From the NCBI RefSeq assembly GCF_023703375.1, contig NZ_JAMQGO010000003.1:124001-188000 (forward strand): DNA of 64,000 nucleotides. The letters run 5' to 3'. Position 1 is the first letter of the stretch. Each line of letters opens with the position of its first letter. Origin of the DNA: Lutimaribacter degradans (lineage in GTDB: Bacteria; Pseudomonadota; Alphaproteobacteria; Rhodobacterales; Rhodobacteraceae). This document shows, in pieces, positions 34,035 through 41,807 of the stretch. The notes below the pieces were generated by a model. The model was not told the DNA's origin. It did no database searches and saw only the letters and a program-made list of their open reading frames with translations. The translations under genes and the position numbers were made by a program.

Positions 34035-34748
34035 ATGGATAATGCAGGCTACACCACGCTCACCCGGCAGTCGGGCTTGATGCGCGAAATGCGGGTAGTG
34101 GCGAACAATATCGCCAACATGGCCACGACCGGCTTTCGGCAGGAGGGGCTGATTTTCTCGGAACATGTAAAGCGGGTTGAAAACGGTCCGTCCCTTTCGA
34201 TGGCCACGGGAAATGTGCGCAACACGTCGATCATGCAGGGCGCATTGACCCGAACGAACGGGCGTTTCGACCTTGCGATCGAGGGCGAGGGGTTTTTCAT
34301 GGTCGAAACATCACGGGGCGAACGATTGACCCGTGCAGGCAGTTTTACACCGAATGCCGAAGGCGACCTGGTAACGCCAAACGGCTTTCGCGTTCTTGAT
34401 GCAGGCGGTGCGCCGGTTTTCGTTCCGCCCGATGCCGCGAACATTGGCATCTCTGCTGACGGCACGATTAGCGACGATGGGCGCCCCCTGGGGAAGATCG
34501 GGCTTTACCGACCGGCAGATCCCAACGGCATGATCCGCGAGGACGGCGTGATGTTCCGCGCAGACGGCGGTGTGGAACCAGTTGAAGCCGGCCAGATCCT
34601 GCAAGGGTTTCTGGAATCGTCGAATGTCGACCCGATCAGCCAGATCGCCCGCATGATCGAGGTCCAGCGTGCCTACGAGATGGGGCAGAAATTCCTTGAA
34701 GCCGAAGATGAGCGCATTCGGACCGCCGTCAAGACATTCATCCGCTAA
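34035..34748 (+). CDS. flgF: Flagellar basal-body rod protein FlgF
   Basis: Protein of 237 residues of the flagellar rod/hook family. N-terminal signature MREMRVVANNIANMATTGFR and C-terminal QIARMIEVQRAYEMGQKFLE are conserved. The central region RFDLAIEGEGFFMVETSRGE is shared by FlgF and FlgG. It is called FlgF because it is shorter than and upstream of the clear FlgG. Proximal rod component next to FlgG. Confidence 0.94.
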   Translation: MDNAGYTTLTRQSGLMREMRVVANNIANMATTGFRQEGLIFSEHVKRVENGPSLSMATGNVRNTSIMQGALTRTNGRFDLAIEGEGFFMVETSRGERLTRAGSFTPNAEGDLVTPNGFRVLDAGGAPVFVPPDAANIGISADGTISDDGRPLGKIGLYRPADPNGMIREDGVMFRADGGVEPVEAGQILQGFLESSNVDPISQIARMIEVQRAYEMGQKFLEAEDERIRTAVKTFIR

Positions 34749-34763
34749 CCGCAGGAGGCCACC

Positions 34764-35549
34764 ATGCGTGCCTTGAAGATCGCCGCAACGGGCATGTCCG
34801 CCCAACAGATGCGGGTTGAAACGATTTCCAACAACCTCGCCAACATGTCGACCACGGGCTATAATGCTCGGCGGGCAGAATTCTCCGATCTGCACTATCA
34901 GCAAGCCGCCCGCGCCGGGACGGTAAACGCCGCCGATGGCACCATATTGCCAACCGGCGTGCAGCTTGGCCTGGGCGTGCGACCCGCGGCCGTATCGATG
35001 AACCTTGCACAAGGCGCGCTGAGCGAAACTGGCGGCGATCTGGATGTCGCAATCGACGGGCAAGGATTCCTGGAGGTGACACTACCCTCGGGGCAGGCCG
35101 CTTACACCCGTGACGGTGGCCTGAAACGCAGCGGCGACGGGTTGATTGTCACCTCAGACGGGTTCCCCGTGCAGCCAGAAATCGTGATCCCGACGGATGC
35201 GCGCTCGATCTCGATCAACGCCGATGGCGAAGTCTATGCCTATTTCGATCTTGCCACCGAGGCGCAGGTTTTGGGGCAGTTCAGCTTGGTAGGCTTTACC
35301 AATGCCAAGGGGCTGGAAGCAATCGGATCAAACCTTTTCACCGAAACCGAAGCATCCGGTCCGGGATTGGTAACAACACCCGGTCAGGACGGGTTGGGCA
35401 CCTTGCGGCAGGGCTATCTTGAAGACAGTTCCGTCGATCCCGTACGGGAAATCACCGAACTGATCGAAGCGCAACGCGGCTACGAGTTGAACTCAAAGGT
35501 CATTTCCGCAGCCGACCAGATGCTGGGCGCAACAGCGCAGGTACGGTGA
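34764..35549 (+). CDS. flgG: Flagellar distal rod protein FlgG
   Basis: Protein of 261 residues. The N-terminus MRALKIAATGMSAQQMRVET with NNLANMSTTGYNARRAEFSD, followed by GTILPTGVQLGLGVRP, and the C-terminal GYLEDSSVDPVREITELIEA are diagnostic of FlgG, the distal rod subunit. GCAGGAGG precedes the start. Its stop overlaps flgA (TGATG). Confidence 0.97.
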   Translation: MRALKIAATGMSAQQMRVETISNNLANMSTTGYNARRAEFSDLHYQQAARAGTVNAADGTILPTGVQLGLGVRPAAVSMNLAQGALSETGGDLDVAIDGQGFLEVTLPSGQAAYTRDGGLKRSGDGLIVTSDGFPVQPEIVIPTDARSISINADGEVYAYFDLATEAQVLGQFSLVGFTNAKGLEAIGSNLFTETEASGPGLVTTPGQDGLGTLRQGYLEDSSVDPVREITELIEAQRGYELNSKVISAADQMLGATAQVR

Positions 35550-35974
35550 TGACCATGCTATGGCTTGCCCTGATCCTGGTTGGCCTGGCATTTCCGGCGC
35601 ATGCCGACATGCTGGTTGCCGCCCGCACTTTGCGTGCACAGACGATCGTTTCCGCCAGCGATCTGATCTTGCACACGGGTCCGGATGTGGGCCTGGCCGA
35701 TCCCGCGTTAATCGTCGGCCAAGAAGCCCGCGTCACCATATATGCCGGCAGGCCGGTTCGCCCCGGTGATGTTGGCCCTCCTGCAATCATCGAACGCAAC
35801 CAGATCGTTCCCCTGGTGTTCGAGTCGTCCGTTTTGCATATCCAAACCGAGGCGCGCGCCCTTGATCGTGCCGGGGTAGGCGAAACCATACGTGTTCTGA
35901 ATCTGTCGTCGCGTAGTCCGGTCATGGGCCAGGTTCAGGCTGATGGTACGGTTCTGGTGAAAGGTATGAAGTGA
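35549..35974 (+). CDS. flgA: Flagellar P-ring assembly chaperone FlgA
   Basis: Protein of 141 residues with a signal peptide (MTMLWLALILVGLAFPAHA) and an SAF-type domain (LVAARTLRAQTIVSASDLI, then GRPVRPGDVGPPAIIERNQI and GVGETIRVLNLSS). FlgA helps assemble FlgI into the periplasmic P ring. The ATG at 35549 overlaps the flgG stop; a GTG three bases earlier is also possible. It is shorter than enterobacterial FlgA, as in other alphaproteobacteria. Confidence 0.92.
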   Translation: MTMLWLALILVGLAFPAHADMLVAARTLRAQTIVSASDLILHTGPDVGLADPALIVGQEARVTIYAGRPVRPGDVGPPAIIERNQIVPLVFESSVLHIQTEARALDRAGVGETIRVLNLSSRSPVMGQVQADGTVLVKGMK

Positions 35975-36702
35975 TGCGTTCACGCTTGCTCTGTCTATCC
36001 GCGCTGTTGGTTTTGTCCGCTTGCGTCCGCGCCGACCACATCGGCAAGGCGCCGGATTTCACTCCGACCCAGGAAAGCCCGGCGCACAACGCCATGTTCA
36101 ACCCGGGCCTGCCGATGCGGCAAACGGTTCAACGCCCCGTCGATCATTCTTCGCTGTGGCATTCCGGTCGTCGATCTCTGTTGGGTGACAGGCGGGCGAT
36201 GCGCCGTGGCGACATACTAACCGTCGTAATCGAAATCGACGATGAGGCCGAAATTTCAAACAGTACGCAACGCGCTCGCGACGGATCAGAAAGCCTGGGC
36301 GTACCAGGTTTGTTCGGGATACCACAGCGCCTCGACAAGCGCCTGCCAGAAGGAGCCTCGATGGCAGAAGCGGTATCGATCGGGTCCACCTCGTCAAGTT
36401 CGGGCAGCGGCTCGGTCCGTCGCAACGAGAAACTGACGCTGCGGGTGGCCGCGACGATTACCCAGGTGCTGCCCAACGGGGTTCTCGCGGTATCAGGTAG
36501 CCAAGAGGTGCGCGTGAACTACGAAATGCGCGAATTGCTGGTCACCGGCTATGTGCGCCCCGAGGATATCTCACGCCGAAACGAAGTTACCTACGACAAG
36601 ATCGCTTCGGCTCGCGTGTCCTATGGCGGCCGCGGCCAGATCTCGGACATGCAGCAACCACGCTACGGCCAGCAGATTCTGGATGCGGTCCTGCCGTTCT
36701 GA
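35974..36702 (+). CDS. flgH: Flagellar L-ring protein FlgH
   Basis: Lipoprotein of 242 residues; the lipobox LSAC gives Cys17 as the acylated residue. It forms the outer-membrane L ring around the rod. Characteristic blocks: SLWHSGRRSLLGDRRAMRRG, DILTVVIEIDDEAEISNST and the late LLVTGYVRPEDISRRNEVTY. TGATG overlap with flgA. Standard length. Confidence 0.96.
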   Translation: MRSRLLCLSALLVLSACVRADHIGKAPDFTPTQESPAHNAMFNPGLPMRQTVQRPVDHSSLWHSGRRSLLGDRRAMRRGDILTVVIEIDDEAEISNSTQRARDGSESLGVPGLFGIPQRLDKRLPEGASMAEAVSIGSTSSSSGSGSVRRNEKLTLRVAATITQVLPNGVLAVSGSQEVRVNYEMRELLVTGYVRPEDISRRNEVTYDKIASARVSYGGRGQISDMQQPRYGQQILDAVLPF

Positions 36703-36713
36703 GGAGACCAGAC

Positions 36714-37220
36714 ATGTTTCGCACGCTTTTACCGATCTTGCTTGCCGCCATGGGCACCGGCGGTGGCGTCGTGGCAGGTGCGATGGTGCGACCTGCCCCC
36801 GAAAAGGCCGCAACCTTGTCGGAATGCGCGCCTTCTCCGCCCTCGGATACCAAGCGTGCCGGCATCGCCGTGAAAGACACGCGCGCTCAGCCAGCAATTC
36901 CGGAATACATCAAGTTGAGCAACCAATTCGTTGTGCCTGTCGTAGAACAGGATCGCGTGGCCGCGATGGTCGTGCTGTCACTCAGCATCGAGGCCGCACC
37001 CGGAGCGCGCGAAACGATTTACACCAGAGAGCCCAAACTCCGTGACGTTTTCTTGCAGGTACTGTTCGATCACGCGAATATTGGTGGGTTTCGTGGTGCT
37101 TTCACCTCGGCTGCCAACATGGGATCATTACGTGATGCCTTACTGGATGCCGCACAAGGCGTGATCGGGCATGATGTGTCGGATATACTGATTACCGACA
37201 TCGGGCGACAGGATGTCTGA
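36714..37220 (+). CDS. FliL-family flagellar basal-body-associated protein (second copy)
   Basis: Protein of 168 residues with one N-terminal hydrophobic segment (LLPILLAAMGTGGGVVAGAM) and a periplasmic domain: FVVPVVEQDRVAAMVVLSLSI, then REPKLRDVFLQVLFDHANIG and the terminal VSDILITDIGRQDV. The pattern is that of FliL, a stator-associated ring protein. The other FliL-type gene is at 45947. Being last in the basal-body operon, it may act with the LP ring or the stator. The family call is moderately secure and its division of labour with the other copy is unknown. Confidence 0.72.
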   Translation: MFRTLLPILLAAMGTGGGVVAGAMVRPAPEKAATLSECAPSPPSDTKRAGIAVKDTRAQPAIPEYIKLSNQFVVPVVEQDRVAAMVVLSLSIEAAPGARETIYTREPKLRDVFLQVLFDHANIGGFRGAFTSAANMGSLRDALLDAAQGVIGHDVSDILITDIGRQDV

Positions 37221-37232
37221 GCCCAACCGGTA

Positions 37233-37613
37233 TCAACCTTGCCTCTTGTCCGCCCTGGATCGCTGTCTTTGCGCAGCGGTTTTCTGCAGGTGCTCGGCCA
37301 CCTGCTGACGCCCAAGCGCCTTTTTCAAGCTATGCAACAGGGTTTCCTTCGCCGCGCGAAGGCGCGCAAGCTCCATGCTCAGCTCACGCTGCTGGGTATC
37401 AAGCCAGCCTTGCCAAAGAACATCGGCACCAAGGCTTTGCCGTACAGGGTTTGCGCAATCGGCCAATTTTGTCTGAACACGGTTCTCATCCAGTGCCGCC
37501 ATTGCATCCCGCAGACGGTTTTCTTCGACATGCAATGCTTGCAGTTCGGCCTGTCGCCGACGGAACATCACCGATGTCAGGCGGGCGATTTGATCGGCCT
37601 TGTCCTTGTTCAT
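37233..37613 (-). CDS. FliJ-like coiled-coil export protein
   Basis: Charged, all-helical protein of 126 residues with a long coiled coil (FRRRQAELQALHVEENRLRD, LSMELARLRAAKETLLHSLK). It follows flhB with an ATGA overlap and looks like FliJ, the stalk-like protein that links the FliI ATPase ring to FlhA. Sequence conservation in FliJ is low, so the call rests on coiled coil, length and linkage to flhB-fliR-flhA. It is convergent with the FliL-family gene. Confidence 0.62.
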   Translation of the reverse strand: MNKDKADQIARLTSVMFRRRQAELQALHVEENRLRDAMAALDENRVQTKLADCANPVRQSLGADVLWQGWLDTQQRELSMELARLRAAKETLLHSLKKALGRQQVAEHLQKTAAQRQRSRADKRQG

Positions 37614-38695
37614 CGCCTTCTGACCTTTTGCCTGAGCCCATCGGCAAACCGGATCGCGGCCGCTACTGCGCGATAATGTTCGGGCGCGATTTCCTCCCCG
37701 ATTTCGACCGACGCATAAAGGGCCCGCGCCGTCGGTGGGTCCGACTGGACCGGCACGCCATTTTCAAACCCGATTTCACGAATCCGCCTGGCAATCTCAT
37801 CCACGCCCTTGGCAACACATTCCGGGGCCGAGCCCGGTGCCCTGCTCCATTTCAATGCGACCGCGTAATGCGTCGGATTCACGATAATGACATCGGCCCG
37901 CGGCACATCTTGCATCATGCGGCGCGACGCGATTTCCTGTGCCTTGTGGCGCCGCGTCTGCTTCATTTGCGGGTCGCCTTCGGTGTCCTTATGCTCGTCG
38001 CGCATTTCCTTGTGGGACATCCGGTTCTTGCGCATATGTTCATGCCACTGCCAAAGGTAGTCGATTCCACCAAGGACCAGGGCAACAACCAGGGCCACGA
38101 AGAGAAACTCGATGCACAAGCGCCCCAGCATCGTCATGGCGATACCCGGGCTTGTCTGTACGCTTGCTGACATTTCTTCCAGCCGCGCGTTCAGGAAAAC
38201 AAACAAGACAATCGAATAGATCACCAGCTTCGCAAAGCTTTTCGCAAACTCGAAAAGACCCCCGCGGCCAAACTTGTTCTTCGCGTTGGCAATCAGCGAA
38301 ATTCGGTTGAGTTTGGGCACCAGCTTGGACGGTGTCACGATGAAGGCCCGCTGGGCAATCACCGTGAGCAGGACAAGCGCAGCCGGAGTGACAAACCAGG
38401 GCGCAATGGCAGCCATGCTTTGTACGATCAAACCTTTTGCCGGACGGCTTGCAGAGCCGTTGAAGAACACCTCACGCCAGCCATCGGCGTGCTCGATCAG
38501 GCTACGAAACAACATACCCAGCGCCTCTACGCTGCTGGCGCCGGTCAACAGAAGTGCCAAAAGCAAACCGCCATAGGCCGCAGATACCGAAAGATCCTGT
38601 GATCGTGCGACCTCTCCTTTCTTGCGTGCTTCCTCCAGTTTTCGTGGGGTTGGCTCGTGAGTTTTGTCGCTGTCCTCACCTGACGCGCCATTCAT
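37610..38695 (-). CDS. flhB: Flagellar export protein FlhB
   Basis: Protein of 361 residues with four transmembrane helices and a cytoplasmic switch domain that cleaves itself at NPTH (in VIIVNPTHYAVALKW, about 265-279). The N-terminus KTHEPTPRKLEEARKKGEVARS is diagnostic. Together with FliK it sets when the machine changes from hook to filament substrates. The ATG at 38695 overlaps the fliR stop; its stop overlaps the FliJ-like start. Confidence 0.97.
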   Translation of the reverse strand: MNGASGEDSDKTHEPTPRKLEEARKKGEVARSQDLSVSAAYGGLLLALLLTGASSVEALGMLFRSLIEHADGWREVFFNGSASRPAKGLIVQSMAAIAPWFVTPAALVLLTVIAQRAFIVTPSKLVPKLNRISLIANAKNKFGRGGLFEFAKSFAKLVIYSIVLFVFLNARLEEMSASVQTSPGIAMTMLGRLCIEFLFVALVVALVLGGIDYLWQWHEHMRKNRMSHKEMRDEHKDTEGDPQMKQTRRHKAQEIASRRMMQDVPRADVIIVNPTHYAVALKWSRAPGSAPECVAKGVDEIARRIREIGFENGVPVQSDPPTARALYASVEIGEEIAPEHYRAVAAAIRFADGLRQKVRRR

Positions 38696-39465
38696 CTCGC
38701 AACCTCGTGCGGCACAAGCAAGAACCCGTCGATCGCGGCAAGCCACACCTGTAGCATCAGCGGCGACAACAGCATGAGCAGCGCAAGCCCGCCAAAGGTA
38801 ATAACCGGCGCGCCGACAAACGCCACCATGAGCTGCGGCATCGCCCTGTTGATAACGCCCAATGTCAGGTTGTAGAGAACCGAAACGATCACGAATGGCA
38901 CCGCCAGCATGAAGCCAAGTGCAAACACTTTTGACACCAGGCCCACGCCCCAGGTTGATACGGTTTCAGCATCAGGAAGTCGCGCTGGCGGGAACATGTC
39001 GTAGGACAGAATGACGAAAATGACGGCCTTCGTGTGCAGGCCCGCCATCATTGCAAGCGCCAGCCCGGCAATGACCAGCATATGTGCCATGGCCGGCTGC
39101 GGATCCCCCCCGGCAGTGGCAAAAATCTGTGCAAGTGAGGTGGATTGCGCCGCGATGGAGCCTGCAGTTGACAGACCAAGGACGAAAAGGCGCAGGCTGA
39201 CCCCCAGCAATGCCCCTGAGAGCGGCTCGGTAATCAACAGCCATGCAAGATCGGGCCAGTCGGGAACGCCGGCGAACGGGTCGATCGCAACTGCGACCGG
39301 AACCGTGAAGGCAAGCGCCAAGCCAAGCTTGATCCGCAGGGGCACCGCCGTTTCACCGAACCCCGGCAACAAGGTAACAAGTGCACCCACCCGCAAGAAA
39401 ACGACAAATCCGTGCCAAAGGGCCAGCTGCGACAACCCCAGAATGCTCGCCGCCTGGTCGATCAT
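38692..39465 (-). CDS. fliR: Flagellar export gate protein FliR
   Basis: Integral membrane protein of 257 residues with about six hydrophobic segments. Motifs: FVVFLRVGALVTLLPGFGE near 20-38, PLRIKLGLALAFTVPV, and a late FVGAPVITFGGLALLMLLSP. FliR completes the FliPQR export gate core. Overlaps flhA (stop) and flhB (start) as ATGA at both ends. Confidence 0.96.
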   Translation of the reverse strand: MIDQAASILGLSQLALWHGFVVFLRVGALVTLLPGFGETAVPLRIKLGLALAFTVPVAVAIDPFAGVPDWPDLAWLLITEPLSGALLGVSLRLFVLGLSTAGSIAAQSTSLAQIFATAGGDPQPAMAHMLVIAGLALAMMAGLHTKAVIFVILSYDMFPPARLPDAETVSTWGVGLVSKVFALGFMLAVPFVIVSVLYNLTLGVINRAMPQLMVAFVGAPVITFGGLALLMLLSPLMLQVWLAAIDGFLLVPHEVAR

Positions 39466-41552
39466 GCGGCAACCGTTCCAACAAGAGAGGGGTGGGCATC
39501 GGCACCAATCTCTTCGAAAGACAAGACCGGAGTGCTCAACCCTTTCGCGGCAAGAAGCGCCCGAAGAAACCGACGGCGACGAGATGCGGTGACAAGCGCT
39601 GGAAACACGCCACGCTCGCCAGCAGCGGAAACCTGTTCGGCGACCCCGTCGGTCAGCCGCGCGAAAAGATCAGGCGGGAGGGCAACATCAAGTGCACCGC
39701 GTTCGCCGTCGACCTGGTAACTGGTGAACGTATCCTCCCACTCGGGCGCCAGTTGAATAAGCGGAAGAGAGCCATCGTCTCTTTTCAGCCCTGCAACCAG
39801 TTGGAAGCCCAAACGCTGGCGAACATGCTCGCAAATCATGTCAGGCGCGGCCAATCCCGCTGATCGCGCCTCGGCAGTCGCTTCAAGGACGAGTGGCAGG
39901 TTTCGCACGGATACCTGCTCCTCTAGCAAAAGACGCGTGACGCGGTGCAGCAAATCCAGCGGAACACGATCAGGTATCATTTCGTCCAGAAGGGTGCGGT
40001 TCGCCTCGGCGCGTTTTGGATCAGACAAGTTAACCATTTCATCAAGCAGTCGCTGCAAGGCTTTGAGAGTCAAAAGCCGCGAGAAATTGCGCTTGATCGT
40101 TTCCAGTAGATGCGTGGCCAGCACTTCGGCCGGCGTGACGATCGTCACCCCTTCAAGGGTCAGTTTTTCCCTGGCGTCCTCGTCGATCCAACGCGCTGGC
40201 GCACCATAAACGGGTTCTGCAACATCCTCTCCCGCCGGAACCGAGACATCGCCCTCCGGCAGAAGCGCCAGGACGCGATCAGAAAACAGGCGAGCGCGCA
40301 CCTGCTCCACCCCCTGTATACGAATGATATATGTTCCGGGCGGCAGCCCGGCGTCATCGGTCAGGCGAATTTCCGGCAAAATTAGGCCAAATGCCTTGGC
40401 CACATGAAGCCGCATGTTCGCGATCCGCACGTCTAGCCCGGTGCCTGCATCCAGAACCATTTCGACAAGGTCTGAGGCGAACTCCACATGGATATCATCG
40501 AGATCCAGCACATCGCCCAACGGCTGTGGCGCAGGCATTACTTCTTTGGGCAAGGCGTCACCGTATTCCAAGGCCACGCTGTTGCGCCTGTTCACCATGA
40601 GCGCGGCAGTGGCCAGAACACCGCTGCCCATGACAAAGGGTACAAAGGGAAGGCCTGGCACCAAGGCGAAAAGCAGCATCAGCACGGCCACCGTGGCCAG
40701 GGCTGCGGGATGTTTGCCCAATTGTGCCACCAATGCCGTGTCAGTCGCGCCAACAGTGCCGCCCCGCGCAAGAAGGAGTGCCGCGGCAATCGAGATTATG
40801 ACGGCAGGAATTTGCGTGACCAAGCCATCACCGACGGTCAGGATGGCGTATGTTTCGAAAGCAGTGGCAATTGGCAGGTCATGGACCACAAGACCCATCA
40901 CCAACCCCATGACAAGGTTCAACAAGGTTATCAGCAGCCCGGCCAGCGCATCGCCCTTGACGAATTTGGATGCCCCGTCGAGCGAGCCGAAGAAGGTCGT
41001 TTCCTGTTGCTCACGTTCGCGCCTAGCACGTGCTTCGACGTGGTCTATGGCCCCTGCGGACAGGTCGCTATCGATCGCAAGTTGTTTGCCTGGCATCCCA
41101 TCAAGAGCAAAACGGGCGCCGACTTCGGCCATCCGGCCCGCACCTTTGGTGATGACCATGAAATTCACGATCAACAGAACGCCAAAGACGACCAGCCCTA
41201 AGAAAAGGCTTCCGCCCATAACAAAATTGGCAAAGCCTTCGATGACACCGCCCGCTGCCCGCGTCCCGGTGTGACCCTCGCCAATGATGAGTTTGGTGGA
41301 CGAAACGTTAAGCGAAAGTCGAAGCATCAAGGATGCCAGAAGGATCGTGGGGAACGCTGAGAAATCCAGCGGTTTCTCGACGAAGAGCGTTACGGTGAAG
41401 ATAAGGATTGCAAGACCAAAGGATACGGACAATCCCACATCAAGAACCCATGCGGGCATGGGCAGAATCATCATCACGATGACCGCCATCAAGGCGAGCG
41501 CCAGCAACACGGTGGGTTGGAAAACGGCCTGCGCCGAAAAGCCCGACGGCAT
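39462..41552 (-). CDS. flhA: Flagellar export protein FlhA
   Basis: Protein of 696 residues with seven or eight transmembrane helices (about 1-330) and a large cytoplasmic domain that binds export chaperones and substrates. Motifs: FPTILLASLMLRLSLNVSST, FVVFGVLLIVNFMVITKGAG-type region, the FHIPEP-type block EVGARFALDGMPGKQLAIDS, and GDGLVTQIPAVIISIAAALL. The start overlaps the stop of a 63-residue gene as TAATG. Length is standard. Confidence 0.97.
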   Translation of the reverse strand: MPSGFSAQAVFQPTVLLALALMAVIVMMILPMPAWVLDVGLSVSFGLAILIFTVTLFVEKPLDFSAFPTILLASLMLRLSLNVSSTKLIIGEGHTGTRAAGGVIEGFANFVMGGSLFLGLVVFGVLLIVNFMVITKGAGRMAEVGARFALDGMPGKQLAIDSDLSAGAIDHVEARARREREQQETTFFGSLDGASKFVKGDALAGLLITLLNLVMGLVMGLVVHDLPIATAFETYAILTVGDGLVTQIPAVIISIAAALLLARGGTVGATDTALVAQLGKHPAALATVAVLMLLFALVPGLPFVPFVMGSGVLATAALMVNRRNSVALEYGDALPKEVMPAPQPLGDVLDLDDIHVEFASDLVEMVLDAGTGLDVRIANMRLHVAKAFGLILPEIRLTDDAGLPPGTYIIRIQGVEQVRARLFSDRVLALLPEGDVSVPAGEDVAEPVYGAPARWIDEDAREKLTLEGVTIVTPAEVLATHLLETIKRNFSRLLTLKALQRLLDEMVNLSDPKRAEANRTLLDEMIPDRVPLDLLHRVTRLLLEEQVSVRNLPLVLEATAEARSAGLAAPDMICEHVRQRLGFQLVAGLKRDDGSLPLIQLAPEWEDTFTSYQVDGERGALDVALPPDLFARLTDGVAEQVSAAGERGVFPALVTASRRRRFLRALLAAKGLSTPVLSFEEIGADAHPSLVGTVAA

Positions 41553-41743
41553 TACCCACGCTCCGACATTTGGGGCGCCACGCCAAACAGCCGGCTTGCA
41601 AGTGTCACCTGTCCAGCAACGTAAAATTCACCTGCGCCAAGCGGACTTTCCAAGATATCGGGCAAACGGTGCGCCACCGTGACAGCCTTTGGATAAGGCG
41701 CGCCCGTTCGCCAAGCCAAGTCGGGGATTTCCCGCTTTTTCAT
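41552..41743 (-). CDS. Small protein of unknown function coupled to flhA
   Basis: Gene of 63 codons starting MKKREIPDLAWRTGAPYPKA. A strong ribosome-binding site (CGGAGGG, 8 bases before ATG) precedes it and its TAA overlaps the flhA ATG as TAATG, which favours a real, translated gene. No signal peptide or membrane segment is visible; it has PhageTail- or FlhA-like similarity to nothing I recognise. It lies between the 748-residue gene and flhA in the motA operon. Either the peptide has a function in export-gate assembly or its translation mainly sets flhA expression. Confidence 0.6.
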   Translation of the reverse strand: MKKREIPDLAWRTGAPYPKAVTVAHRLPDILESPLGAGEFYVAGQVTLASRLFGVAPQMSERG

Positions 41744-41807
41744 TTTCCGGCCCTCCGCAGCATTCTGCTTGTGAGAACAGGGTTAGGCCCGGTGTCTTTC
41801 GATTCGG

